A stretch of 24,735 nucleotides of DNA, from NCBI GenBank assembly GCA_002691245.1, contig NZHH01000002.1:1-24735 (forward strand), in the 5' to 3' direction. Positions within the stretch are counted from its first letter, which is position 1. The number at the start of each line of letters is the position of its first letter. The DNA comes from Methylaequor sp002691245 (GTDB taxonomy: Bacteria; Pseudomonadota; Alphaproteobacteria; Methylaequorales; Methylaequoraceae). Both the position numbers and the translations under genes were made by a program. The notes beneath the pieces are model-generated. The model was not told where the DNA came from, made no database searches, and saw only the letters and a list, made by a program, of their open reading frames with translations. This document shows positions 1 to 9,141 of the stretch, piece by piece.

Positions 1-614
1 ATATTAATTTTTTTTTTTTTTGCAAAAAATAAAACTTCTGACAATCCTTGAATAAAAAATGCAACACAAATTTGATTGACCATCTTGGTTATTTGTCCAT
101 TACCTGATTTCCCCATATAAATTAAAGATTTAGAATATATTTGTAACGTAGGACTTATAAGACTTATTTTATCTTTGTCCCCACCGACCATTAATGATAA
201 TTTACCTTCCTTAGCACCAATTTCACCTCCACTCATGGGAGCGTCAAAAAAAAATGATCGTTTTTTGAGAAATTGTTTATGTAAATATTTTGAAATTTCA
301 GGAGAAGCTGTAGTATGATCAACGATTGAGGTTTTTGGTTTAATGCCAGCAAGAATTCCATTTTTAGATAGATATACATTCTTAAGATCTTTATCATTTC
401 CTACGCAGGACACAATCAGATGAACATTTTTAGCTAATTCATAAAGATTTTTGTAACTTTTTAATAAACCAGTATTTTTATATCTTTTAATAAACTTTTT
501 TGTATTTAATGATTCACGATCTATGATATGGATTCTTTTTTTTTGTTTTAATAAGTGGGAGGCCATATGAAAGCCCATTACACCTAAACCAATAAATCCT
601 ATTTCTTTAGTCAT
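1..614 (-). CDS. NAD-dependent beta-hydroxyacid dehydrogenase, 3-hydroxyisobutyrate dehydrogenase family (3' part outside window)
   Basis: This is the first 204 codons of a minus-strand gene that runs off the left edge. An N-terminal Rossmann dinucleotide site is visible as GLGVMG at residues 9-14. The family's substrate motif DAPMSGG lies at 124-130, and a GNGQITKMVN segment carries the presumed catalytic lysine at about residue 177. These are hallmarks of the 3-hydroxyisobutyrate / tartronate-semialdehyde / 6-phosphogluconate-like dehydrogenases, which oxidise a beta-hydroxyacid with NAD(P). The exact substrate cannot be told from this part; a role in valine breakdown is only one option. 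The ATG at 614-612 overlaps the clpB stop by 8 bases (ATGACTAA), so translation is probably coupled to clpB. The last visible codons lie in a run of 14 T on the plus strand (8-21), read as consecutive lysines. Confidence 0.85.
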   Translation of the reverse strand, partial: MTKEIGFIGLGVMGFHMASHLLKQKKRIHIIDRESLNTKKFIKRYKNTGLLKSYKNLYELAKNVHLIVSCVGNDKDLKNVYLSKNGILAGIKPKTSIVDHTTASPEISKYLHKQFLKKRSFFFDAPMSGGEIGAKEGKLSLMVGGDKDKISLISPTLQIYSKSLIYMGKSGNGQITKMVNQICVAFFIQGLSEVLFFAKKKKIN

Positions 615-3189
615 TATTAAATATTAATTCATTCTTTAAGTTTGTTGATATTTTAATCTTACTTTCTTCTTTAATTTCATCACTAAGGATTTTAAAGGCT
701 ATCTTGTCTACTATTTCTGTTTGAATGATCCTCTTTAACGGTCTCGCACCGTATGATGGTGAGAACCCTTCATTTGTGATCCAATTTTTAGCCCTAGAAT
801 CTATATCTATTCTAATTTTTTTCTGTTTTAAAACTTTTTTTAAATCATTTATTTGAAGATCTATTATTTGACTCATTTCTCTTTTTGTAAGTCTATTGAA
901 TATAATCAAATCATCAATTCTATTTAAAAATTCAGGTTTAAAATTCTTTTTTACTTCTTCTTTGATTTTTTCTTGTGTAAATATTTCAACTTTACTTAAT
1001 TGATCATCTGAAAAGTTTATGAAATCTGCACCTATGTTTGAAGTCATAATTATAATAGTATTCTTAAAATTTACCAATCTCCCCTGAGAATCAGTAAGCC
1101 TGCCTTCGTCAAATACCTGCAGTAGTAAATTAAATACATCAGCGTGAGCCTTTTCAATTTCGTCCAACAAAATAAGCTGATATGGTTTTCTTCTAATTCT
1201 TTCTGTTAGAATTCCTCCACTTTCATACCCAACATATCCTGGTGGTGAGCCAATAAGCTTAGCTACGGAATGTTTTTCCATATATTCGGACATATCAAGT
1301 CTGAACATTGACTGAGAGTTATTAAAAAGGAATTCTGATAAAATCTTTGTTAATTCAGTTTTTCCGACACCTGTTGGCCCAAGAAATAAAAAGATTCCAA
1401 TAGGCCTATTAGGATCTTGAATGCCAGCTCTAGATCTTAAAACTGATTTTGATATTGCTTTTATTGCCTCTTCTTGACCTATAATTTTTCTTTTTAACTC
1501 TTCTTCCATTTTGATTATTTTTTCTTTTTCACCTTCAAGCATTCTGTCAACAGGAATTCCTGTTGATTTTGAAATAACTTCTGCAATATGATCGGAAGAA
1601 ACAGATTTACTTAGAATTTTTTGTTCCTTTTGAGAATCTAATGATTTGAGTTTTTTTTCTAGATCTGGAATAGTACTATAAGCAAGCTCGCCTGCTTGAG
1701 AAAGTTTTCCCTCTCTTTGAAGGATTGAAAGTTTATTTTTATTGTGTTCAATAGTTGATTTTAATTTTTGGATATCTAAAATTATATCTTTTTCTTTCTT
1801 CCAGTTATTATTAAATTCATCAAACTCTTTTTCAATTTCTTTTATCTCATTTTGAAGATTAGTTGCACGATCTAAAGACTTCTTATCGTTTTCTTTTTTC
1901 AAACTTTCATACTCAATTTTGCTTTGCAAAAGTTTTCTTTCGATACTGTCTAACTTTTCAGGTTTTGAATCAATTTGCAACCTAATTCTAGCTGCTGCTT
2001 CGTCCATAAGATCAATAGCTTTATCAGGTAAAAATCTATCATTAATATACCTTTTAGATAATTCAACTGCTGATACAATTGCTGAATCTAAAATTTTAAC
2101 ACCATGGTGAACTTCATATTTTTCTTTAAGGCCTCTTAAGATTGAAATAGCGTCTTCCTCTGATGGTTCTTCTATTAATATTTGTTGAAATCTCCTTGCT
2201 AATGCTGCGTCTTTTTCTATATTTTCCCTGTATTCATTGAGTGTTGTTGCACCAATACAATGTAATTCGCCTCTTGCAAGAGCCGGCTTTAATAAATTTG
2301 ATGCATCCATTGCTCCTTCTGATTTTCCTGCTCCAACTAAATTGTGAATTTCATCAATAAATAGTATTAATGATTTTTCATTTTCATTTACTTCTTTTAA
2401 AATTTTTTTTAATCTTTCCTCAAAATCACCTCTAAATTTTGCTCCTGCAACAAGAGCACCTAAATCTAGTGAAATAACTTTTTTATTTTTAAGTGAATCT
2501 GGTATGTCATTATTAATGATTCTGAGAGCAAGACCTTCAACAATAGCAGTCTTTCCAACACCTGGTTCTCCAATTAATACAGGATTGTTTTTTGTTCTTC
2601 TAGAAAGAACTTGAATACTTCTTCTAATTTCTTCTTCTCTTCCAACTACTGGGTCTAATTTTCCTACCTTTGCTAACTCGGTAAGATCAATAGAATATTT
2701 TTTTAAAGCATCTGAATCTATTTTAGAGTTTTTTTCGTCGATTGTTTGACCCTTTCTTAATTTTAAAATTACTGCTTTTAGAGTTTCTTTATTAAAATTA
2801 AATCTGCTTAATAAGTGATATATTTCAGAATTATTATCATTAATAATAGAGTATAATATAATTTCAGGAGATATAAATGAATCATTAAATTCTTTCATCA
2901 AAACTTTTGAATTTTCAAGTATTTTTAATAATTCATTTGATAGGTAAATATTAATATTTTCTCCAGAAACTACTGGAAACTTTTTTAAATAATTTTCTAT
3001 CTCTTCTTTAAATAGTAAAAGATTCGAGCAACAAGCTTTTATTATATTTTTTAAATATGAATCATTATCGAGAATAATTGAATATATGACATGTACTGAT
3101 GTAACTTGTTGGTGATTTAAAGAAATTGATTTATTTTGAGCATTGTTTAAGATTAATTTACTTTTTTCATTGAATTGATCAAAGTTCAT
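607..3189 (-). CDS. clpB: ATP-dependent chaperone (disaggregase) ClpB
   Basis: ClpB is a hexameric AAA+ machine of the cytosol that pulls proteins out of aggregates together with DnaK. The 860 residues match the usual length. The N-terminal Clp repeat domain occupies about 1-145. AAA module 1 has Walker A GEPGVGKT at 207-214 and Walker B with DE at 279-280. The charged coiled-coil M domain spans roughly 410-525 and separates ClpB from ClpA/ClpC. AAA module 2 has Walker A GPTGVGKT at 604-611, followed by the Clp signature around SPPGYVGYE and a C-terminal domain ending near 860. The gene is divergent from the CoA-transferase across 42 bases. A CTTGAG on the minus strand (3224-3219) resembles the -35 of a heat-shock sigma factor, but I see no convincing -10. 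The downstream dehydrogenase start overlaps its stop. Confidence 0.98.
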   Translation of the reverse strand: MNFDQFNEKSKLILNNAQNKSISLNHQQVTSVHVIYSIILDNDSYLKNIIKACCSNLLLFKEEIENYLKKFPVVSGENINIYLSNELLKILENSKVLMKEFNDSFISPEIILYSIINDNNSEIYHLLSRFNFNKETLKAVILKLRKGQTIDEKNSKIDSDALKKYSIDLTELAKVGKLDPVVGREEEIRRSIQVLSRRTKNNPVLIGEPGVGKTAIVEGLALRIINNDIPDSLKNKKVISLDLGALVAGAKFRGDFEERLKKILKEVNENEKSLILFIDEIHNLVGAGKSEGAMDASNLLKPALARGELHCIGATTLNEYRENIEKDAALARRFQQILIEEPSEEDAISILRGLKEKYEVHHGVKILDSAIVSAVELSKRYINDRFLPDKAIDLMDEAAARIRLQIDSKPEKLDSIERKLLQSKIEYESLKKENDKKSLDRATNLQNEIKEIEKEFDEFNNNWKKEKDIILDIQKLKSTIEHNKNKLSILQREGKLSQAGELAYSTIPDLEKKLKSLDSQKEQKILSKSVSSDHIAEVISKSTGIPVDRMLEGEKEKIIKMEEELKRKIIGQEEAIKAISKSVLRSRAGIQDPNRPIGIFLFLGPTGVGKTELTKILSEFLFNNSQSMFRLDMSEYMEKHSVAKLIGSPPGYVGYESGGILTERIRRKPYQLILLDEIEKAHADVFNLLLQVFDEGRLTDSQGRLVNFKNTIIIMTSNIGADFINFSDDQLSKVEIFTQEKIKEEVKKNFKPEFLNRIDDLIIFNRLTKREMSQIIDLQINDLKKVLKQKKIRIDIDSRAKNWITNEGFSPSYGARPLKRIIQTEIVDKIAFKILSDEIKEESKIKISTNLKNELIFNND

Positions 3190-3231
3190 GGTTTATTTTG
3201 ATAATAATTAAACAAAATCTCAAGTACTTAA

Positions 3232-4395
3232 TTGAAAAAAAAGCTAAATAAACTCCCACTTGACGGAACAATAGTATTAGATCTTACAAATGTTTTATCT
3301 GGTCCATTTGCTACATTTATCCTAGCTGAACTTGGTGCTTCAGTCATAAAAGTAGAAAAACCTGATGGCGACGACTCAAGACAGTACGGTCCATTTAATA
3401 AAGGTAAGTCTTGCTATTTTATTTCATTAAATAGAGGAAAGAAAAGTATTGTAATTGATTTAAATAAAAAAAAAGATAAACAGATTTTAGAAAAAATATT
3501 AAAAAAAACAGACATAATGATAGATAATTATAAACCAGGTGTTTTAGAGAAATATGGTTATGATTGGAATTATTTATCTAAAAAATACCCTAGATTAATT
3601 CATGGAAAAATAAGTGGTTTCGGAGAAACTGGGCCTATGAAAGATCTTCCCGCGTACGATATAATTGTCCAAGCAATGGGTGGACTGATGAGTATAACTG
3701 GAAATGATAAAGATAATTTAGTAAGAGTTGGAACATCAATTGGAGATATTGCTGCTGGATTATTTTGCGTAATTGGAGTTTTAAGTCAGTTGATAAGAAG
3801 AAATGAAACAAATTCTGGATCCAAATTAGATTTAAGTATGCTTGATTGCCAAGTTGCCATCCTTGAAAATGCAGTTACAAGATATTCAATTACAAAAAAG
3901 AATCCGGTTCCTCTTGGAACTGACCATCCATCAATCGCTCCATTTGGTTCATTTAAAACCAACGATGGTCTAATTGTTATCGCTATCGGAAATCAGAAAA
4001 TATTTAAAGAATTTTGTCTTATAATTAAAGATAAGGAAATGTATACAGACTCAAAATTTAAATCAAACTACAATAGAAGTATGAATTTAAAAAAATTGAG
4101 AGAAAGAATAGAGAAAACTTTAATAAAAGAAAATAGTGAGTACTGGTTGAAGAAGTTTTTAAAAAAAAATATTCCATCTGCAAAAATAAATTCAATTGAA
4201 GAAGTTATAAAAAATAAACAAATAATTAACAGAAAAATGGTTCTAGACTACAAAGAAAAAAATCTTAATTTAATTAAGGTTGTTTCAAGTCCTTTTAATT
4301 TTAGTTTCATAAAAAATAAATCTAAAGATAGAAAGATAGCACCCAGTTTAAATGAAAATAAAGAAGATATATTAAAATTCTTAGGAATAAATTAA
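3232..4395 (+). CDS. Family III CoA-transferase (CaiB/BaiF type)
   Basis: Family III CoA-transferases move coenzyme A between carboxylic acids through an aspartyl-CoA intermediate. The 387 residues are normal for the family. The N-terminus LPLDGTIVLDLTNVLSGPFA is the standard opening, and the presumed nucleophile is Asp143 in the PAYDIIVQAMGG segment. The start chosen is a TTG at 3232: the codon just before it (3229-3231) is TAA and the conserved domain begins a few residues later, so no upstream ATG is possible. There is no clear Shine-Dalgarno sequence. The substrate acid is unknown; the dehydrogenase at the left edge could point to branched-chain or hydroxyacid metabolism, but that is a guess. 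Its stop shares TTAA (4392-4395) with the convergent rhomboid gene. Confidence 0.9.
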   Translation: MKKKLNKLPLDGTIVLDLTNVLSGPFATFILAELGASVIKVEKPDGDDSRQYGPFNKGKSCYFISLNRGKKSIVIDLNKKKDKQILEKILKKTDIMIDNYKPGVLEKYGYDWNYLSKKYPRLIHGKISGFGETGPMKDLPAYDIIVQAMGGLMSITGNDKDNLVRVGTSIGDIAAGLFCVIGVLSQLIRRNETNSGSKLDLSMLDCQVAILENAVTRYSITKKNPVPLGTDHPSIAPFGSFKTNDGLIVIAIGNQKIFKEFCLIIKDKEMYTDSKFKSNYNRSMNLKKLRERIEKTLIKENSEYWLKKFLKKNIPSAKINSIEEVIKNKQIINRKMVLDYKEKNLNLIKVVSSPFNFSFIKNKSKDRKIAPSLNENKEDILKFLGIN

Positions 4396-5090
4396 TTCCA
4401 AGGTCCTTTTTTTTTTAAAAAAATAGATTTCCCTTTTTTAACTGTTTTTAAATTAACTTTTCGAACGAAAAACAAAGAATATAAAAAACCAAATATAAAT
4501 CCCCCTATGTGAGCAAACCAAGCAACATTTGACCCTTGGCCTCCTAGGTTGATAAATTGATAAATAAACCAAAATAAAAGTAAGTAAAATGCAGAAATTC
4601 TTAATGTGAAGAAAATAAAAAATGGAACTAACACTAGAATTTTAGCTTTTGGAAATAAGTGAAGATATGCACCTAAAACACCTGCAATTGATCCAGAGGC
4701 CCCAATCATCGGTATTGTTGAATTAAAATTAACTATTGCTTGAGAAAAACAGGCAATAACGCCCGAAGAAATATAAAAAATAATAAATCTTTTTTTCCCC
4801 ATAATATCTTCAACATTGTCAGCAAATATCCAAAGATAAAGCATATTGCCTAAAAAATGCATCCAACCTCCATGCATGAAAAGTGAACTTATTAATGTTA
4901 AGGGAGCAAAAAAAGTTGGTAACTCGTTGTTACCAATTAAAGAAGCAGGCTTAAAACCAAAATAATATGTATAGAATTCTCTGTTATCATTTGTGAGCTG
5001 AAGTATAAATACGATTGAACATATAATTAAAATTAAGAGTCTAATATATGATTTATTTCTTGTTGGATTTTCATCTTTTAGAGGAATCAT
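4392..5090 (-). CDS. Rhomboid-family intramembrane serine protease
   Basis: Rhomboids cut transmembrane segments of other proteins inside the membrane. The 232-residue protein is strongly hydrophobic with about six membrane spans. It carries the full set of family motifs: HxxxN as His78-Asn82, the catalytic serine in GASG at Ser132, and the partner histidine at His194 in FAHIGG. The substrate is unknown. It is the last gene of the leftward repair operon. Its ATG (5090-5088) overlaps the pdeM stop by one base (TAATG), which suggests translational coupling. A membrane protease is an unexpected partner for DNA-repair genes and may simply ride on their promoter. The C-terminus is a basic tail of about 20 residues. 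Confidence 0.93.
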   Translation of the reverse strand: MIPLKDENPTRNKSYIRLLILIICSIVFILQLTNDNREFYTYYFGFKPASLIGNNELPTFFAPLTLISSLFMHGGWMHFLGNMLYLWIFADNVEDIMGKKRFIIFYISSGVIACFSQAIVNFNSTIPMIGASGSIAGVLGAYLHLFPKAKILVLVPFFIFFTLRISAFYLLLFWFIYQFINLGGQGSNVAWFAHIGGFIFGFLYSLFFVRKVNLKTVKKGKSIFLKKKGPWN

Positions 5091-5767
5091 TATGTATAAT
5101 CTTTTTCTATAATTTTTCGTTTACCAAGTATCAAAAGTTTATCTTTATTTTTAATATTTTGTTTGATTAAATTAGATTTTACATCTAAACCACCTGTATA
5201 GTGTCCAAATGCAGGTAAAATACAATAATTCTCTCCTAAAATAAAACATTTAAAGTAGTATCTTAAATTATTAATTTTAAGAAATGTTTTGGGATGATAG
5301 TGACCTGAAAATTCAAACTTATTAATTTTTTTTGTTTTTATATGAGAAAAAGAAAATTTGTCTAGTTCTAAAATTTCAAAAAATTTTCCTCCTACTCTTT
5401 TCTTGTTAACAAGTTTGTTATCATGATTGCCATTAATCCAAATAAATTTTATCTTGTTAGTTATTTTAGTTATTTCATTTATTTGTTCTTTTGGCATGTT
5501 ATTTATTGTTAAATTATCGTGAAAATTATCCCCTAATGATATAACCGTCGAAGGATTAAATTTTTCTATAAGTTTTTTTAATTTTACTATAGTTTCGTTG
5601 AAATCATATGGTGGAAAATAAATACCTTTTCTTATTAAAGAGGTTCCTTTTCCCAAATGTAAATCTGATATTATTAAAGTTTTACGATTCTTAAAAAAAA
5701 TACCACCGGAAATATCAAATAAAAATTCGTTTTTCAGTATTATTTTTGTTACTGAAGAATTAATCAT
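5090..5767 (-). CDS. pdeM: Ligase-associated DNA damage response endonuclease/phosphoesterase PdeM
   Basis: This is a calcineurin-like metallophosphoesterase of the PdeM type, a member of the ligase-associated DNA damage response group. All metal-binding blocks are visible: SDLHLG with Asp35 and His37, SLGDNFHD with Asp80, NGNHD with Asn114 and His115, and SGHYHP with His156 and His158. The C-terminal LPAFGHYTGG block is typical of PdeM and separates it from general phosphoesterases. The 225-residue length fits. The ATG at 5767 overlaps the helicase stop in ATGA, so it is the second gene of the leftward operon. A nuclease acting on DNA ends is the expected role; the precise substrate is not settled by sequence. 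Confidence 0.93.
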   Translation of the reverse strand: MINSSVTKIILKNEFLFDISGGIFFKNRKTLIISDLHLGKGTSLIRKGIYFPPYDFNETIVKLKKLIEKFNPSTVISLGDNFHDNLTINNMPKEQINEITKITNKIKFIWINGNHDNKLVNKKRVGGKFFEILELDKFSFSHIKTKKINKFEFSGHYHPKTFLKINNLRYYFKCFILGENYCILPAFGHYTGGLDVKSNLIKQNIKNKDKLLILGKRKIIEKDYT

Positions 5768-8088
5768 AATGGACTGTGAACTTTGACTTTATCTTTTTCC
5801 ATGATTAATGCCTTAGAAAATTCAGATAAGTTTTTCAGTTTCACGTGTTTAAAATCTATAATTTTCAAACTATTAATTTGACTATGATGGATAAAATGTT
5901 TCTTGATTTCTTCTTTAGTAATTTGAAGAATTATGTGTTTTGGTTCATATTTTCTTAAAGTATCAAAAATAATATCACTATTCACAAAGCTATTATTTTG
6001 TAGTTTTAATGAAACGTTTTTTTTTTTAGTCAATCCACTGATCATAGCAACTTCTCTAAAAATTCTTTTGGCAATAGTGGTATCTAAAGAATTGATTTTA
6101 TTTAAATTAAAATAAAAAAACTTTTTAAAGTCTTTAATTTCTAAAAATGTATTATTGTTGAAAAAAAGGCCAAATGAATAGTCATTGATTATGTAATTCA
6201 ATGTAAAAAGTTTTTTTTTATCTAAATAGCTTATTAGCAAATTTGAAAGCGTCTGATTCACTTCTCTTCCTAAAAAAGTGTGAAAAAAAAGATATTCACC
6301 TTTTTTATATGGAAAGCTTTCGATTAAAATTTTATTTTTTTCAGGAAGTCCTGAATTATTTTTTTGAAATATAACAAAATTATTTATTTTTGTAGGGAGA
6401 TTTATCTGATTAAAATATTTAAAAATATTTAATATTTCTTCAGATAAATTTGATTTTAATTGCATGCTCCCCCCCCAATAAACAGGAACTCTATCAGACT
6501 TCTTTTTATTCAAATCAACAATAATTTCATCATTGTTGATCTTTTTGCAAACTAAAGTCATTCCAGCAAATATAAATGAATCCTTTTCTTTCAGGGTATT
6601 TAAAAAATTTTCTTCAACTGTACCAAGTAATTTTCCTTTAATAGTTTTAATTTTTACGTTACTTGAATCAATAATTGTACCAGCATTAATAAAAATATTT
6701 TTTCTTGAATTATCATTTTTTACGGTGTAGAAGCCATTCTTAAACTTTTTTAATTTCGACCATTCTTTATAACCTTTTAAAACGTAACCACCGTTATATA
6801 TAAACCCAATGAGCTTGTTAAATTCATCTTTTTTTAAGTTTCTATAAGGATAAGCTCCAATTACTATCTTATAGATATTTTCTGGATAAAAACATGAATG
6901 GCATGATATTAAGAGCAAATGTTGACAAAGAACATCTTTTGATCCTTTTTTCTCAAAAATAGTATCAAACTTTTTTTTTTTTATTAGCCTTTTTAGGGCA
7001 ACACATTCTAAGTATTCAAATTTATTTGTTGGTATAAGAACTGCTTCAGAGACACCGTCATGGTGATGATTTGATCTTCCTAATCTTTGAATAATTTTAT
7101 TTACACTTTTTGGGGCACCTATATTGAGAATTATGTCAATATTTTTCCAATCAATACCCATTTCTAACGAAGACGTACTAATAACAGATCTAATTTTATT
7201 TTCTTTTATATTTGTTTCGGTTTGAATTCTAATTTTTTTTGATAAAGAACTATGATAAATCCCAAGTTTTAGTTTCTTATGATTTATAAATAGAGTTTTA
7301 AATAATATTTCTGCTTGTGCTCTTGTGTTTACGAATATAATTGATTTTTTATTTTTTATGATTTCATAAATCTCATTTGTTGCATAATCAATTCCATGTC
7401 CGTAATCTGGTATTTTATCAGTATAAAGAATTTTTAACTTAACGTTTTTTATCATATTATTTTTTATGATTTTAGTTTTTCCATTAAAAGCTAACCAGTT
7501 TGATAAGTACTTATAATTTTCAATATTTGAAGAACATGAAAATATTTTTATTTTTTTATTTATAAAAAGTATTTGTGAGATTGCTAAAATTAATTGATCA
7601 CCTCTTTTTGTATTTATAATTTCATTTAATTCATCAATTGCTAGATATGAAATGCTTTTAAATATATTGTCTGCTTCTTTATTTGCGATCATTAATGCTA
7701 ATGATTCAGGTGTTGTCAAGGTTATATCACAAGGATTATAAAGCTGTTTTTTTTTTGTTAATGATGACTCATCTCCAGTTCTTTTACCAATAGTTATATC
7801 TAATTCTAATTCATCAATAATAATTTTTAAATTATCAAATAAATCTGAGATAATTGATTTTAATGGACAAATATAAATTAATTTTTTCTTTTTATTTTTA
7901 ATTGCATCAATGATTATAGGGAGAAATAATGTAATTGTTTTTCCAGTTCCCGTATTAGATGATATTAATATTTGTCTGAACTTGTCAGATTCACAATTCT
8001 CAAGAAATTCGTTTTGAAAATTAAATAGCTTCCAATTTCTTTTTTTTAAAAAATATTTAAATTCTTTTGGTAATTTATTTTCTTGCAT
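5764..8088 (-). CDS. Ligase-associated DEXH-box DNA helicase (Lhr-like)
   Basis: This superfamily 2 helicase of the Lhr type belongs to the ligase-associated DNA damage response cluster and presumably remodels DNA for the neighbouring nucleases and ligase. Motif I is NTGTGKT with Lys50. Motif Ia and TTPES follow (residues 126-130). Motif VI is QRLGRSNH at 334-341. The C-terminal half from about 450 carries the Lhr-specific domains, including a segment with YWGGSM. Motif II is odd: residues 152-155 read DELN, where this group normally has DEWH or DEIH, so the histidine is replaced by asparagine. A run of eight C on the plus strand (6469-6476) lies in the WGGS codons and could slip. The 774 residues are slightly short of the usual length of just over 800. 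It is the first gene of the leftward operon. Confidence 0.93.
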   Translation of the reverse strand: MQENKLPKEFKYFLKKRNWKLFNFQNEFLENCESDKFRQILISSNTGTGKTITLFLPIIIDAIKNKKKKLIYICPLKSIISDLFDNLKIIIDELELDITIGKRTGDESSLTKKKQLYNPCDITLTTPESLALMIANKEADNIFKSISYLAIDELNEIINTKRGDQLILAISQILFINKKIKIFSCSSNIENYKYLSNWLAFNGKTKIIKNNMIKNVKLKILYTDKIPDYGHGIDYATNEIYEIIKNKKSIIFVNTRAQAEILFKTLFINHKKLKLGIYHSSLSKKIRIQTETNIKENKIRSVISTSSLEMGIDWKNIDIILNIGAPKSVNKIIQRLGRSNHHHDGVSEAVLIPTNKFEYLECVALKRLIKKKKFDTIFEKKGSKDVLCQHLLLISCHSCFYPENIYKIVIGAYPYRNLKKDEFNKLIGFIYNGGYVLKGYKEWSKLKKFKNGFYTVKNDNSRKNIFINAGTIIDSSNVKIKTIKGKLLGTVEENFLNTLKEKDSFIFAGMTLVCKKINNDEIIVDLNKKKSDRVPVYWGGSMQLKSNLSEEILNIFKYFNQINLPTKINNFVIFQKNNSGLPEKNKILIESFPYKKGEYLFFHTFLGREVNQTLSNLLISYLDKKKLFTLNYIINDYSFGLFFNNNTFLEIKDFKKFFYFNLNKINSLDTTIAKRIFREVAMISGLTKKKNVSLKLQNNSFVNSDIIFDTLRKYEPKHIILQITKEEIKKHFIHHSQINSLKIIDFKHVKLKNLSEFSKALIMEKDKVKVHSPL

Positions 8089-8130
8089 TTAAATAAGAAT
8101 TATAAACAAATAATCAGAATACAATATGAT
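8089..8130. promoter_or_regulatory. Divergent promoter region between the helicase and exonuclease operons
   Basis: The 42-base gap must drive both halves of the ligase-associated cluster unless more distant promoters exist. On the minus strand a perfect TATAAT (8104-8099) would start a helicase transcript only about four bases before its ATG. On the plus strand TACAAT (8120-8125) would start transcription at about the exonuclease ATG at 8131. Neither has a good -35 at normal spacing. No GTTC-N7-GTTC box is present here, unlike at umuD. Confidence 0.4.
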
Positions 8131-9141
8131 ATGAAAAAAACAAATATTAACTGGATAAAGAAAAAAAAAGAAGGACTTTATTGTATTCCTGGTGACTTTT
8201 TTATAGATCCCATATTACCAGTAGAAAAAGCACTAATTACTCATGCTCACTCAGATCATGCTCGACCAAATAATAAATATATTCTTTGTTCTGGTGAGAC
8301 AAAAGACATAATGAAACTTAGATATGGTGATAAGTATTGCCAAAGTTGCCAAGTTGTTAATTATAATGAGTCTATAAAAATTAAAGATGTTTATGTGAAA
8401 GTTCTACCTGCTGGACATATTTTGGGTAGTGTTCAGTTTTTAATTGAATACAATGGACATAGGCTTTTAATTAGTGGTGACTATAAAAGAAGGTTTGATT
8501 TAACTTGTTTGCCTTATGAAGCTACAAATTGCCATACCTTCATAACAGAAGCAACTTTTGGATTGCCAATTTTTAAACATCCTCCTGAAAAAAACGAAAT
8601 TCAGAAACTTATCAACTCAATCGAAAATAATAAAGATTCTACTCACATTATAGGTGTTTATGCTTTAGGAAAATGTCAAAGATTAATTAGTATATTAAGA
8701 AGTATTGGTTATGATAAAACTATTTATTTGCACGGTGCTTTATTGAAGATTTCTGAATATTACAATAACAAATTCAATAACATGGGTGTTATAAAGAATG
8801 TCTCTTCGGTTACACCTGTTAGTCTTAAAAATAATCTTATTTTATGTCCTCCTTCCTCATTGAATGATAAATGGTCGCAAAAATTCATAAATATAGTAAA
8901 AGGATATGCCTCTGGATGGATGCAAATAAGACAGAGAATAAAGCAAAAAAATATAGAAGTTCCATTAGTTATTTCTGATCATGCTGATTGGGACGAAATT
9001 TTACAAACAGTTGAAGATGTAGTTCCAGAAGAAGTTTTAGTAACTCATGGTAGAGAAGAGGCTCTTGTATATTTTCTAAAGGAGCAGAAATATAGAAGCA
9101 ATGCATTAAATCTCATTGGATTTGAGGACGAAAATGAATGA
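8131..9141 (+). CDS. Ligase-associated DNA exonuclease (metallo-beta-lactamase fold)
   Basis: This is a metallo-beta-lactamase/beta-CASP-type nuclease of the ligase-associated DNA damage response cluster, thought to trim DNA ends before ligation. Numbered from the ATG at 8131, the zinc motif HAHSDH has His38, His40, Asp42 and His43. Further ligands are His96 (AGHILG), Asp117 (SGDYKRR), His284 (SDHADWDE) and His306 (THGREE). I chose the ATG at 8131 (336 residues), although the frame is open to an ATG at 8083. The longer form would overlap the divergent helicase start, and the family normally begins just before the GLYCxPGDFxIDP block. Its stop overlaps the ligase start by 8 bases. Confidence 0.92.
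   Translation: MKKTNINWIKKKKEGLYCIPGDFFIDPILPVEKALITHAHSDHARPNNKYILCSGETKDIMKLRYGDKYCQSCQVVNYNESIKIKDVYVKVLPAGHILGSVQFLIEYNGHRLLISGDYKRRFDLTCLPYEATNCHTFITEATFGLPIFKHPPEKNEIQKLINSIENNKDSTHIIGVYALGKCQRLISILRSIGYDKTIYLHGALLKISEYYNNKFNNMGVIKNVSSVTPVSLKNNLILCPPSSLNDKWSQKFINIVKGYASGWMQIRQRIKQKNIEVPLVISDHADWDEILQTVEDVVPEEVLVTHGREEALVYFLKEQKYRSNALNLIGFEDENE

Noticed and set aside
8083..8130. Longer N-terminus of the exonuclease from ATG 8083
   Set aside because: It would overlap the divergent helicase start, and the extra 16 residues have no match to the family's usual beginning.
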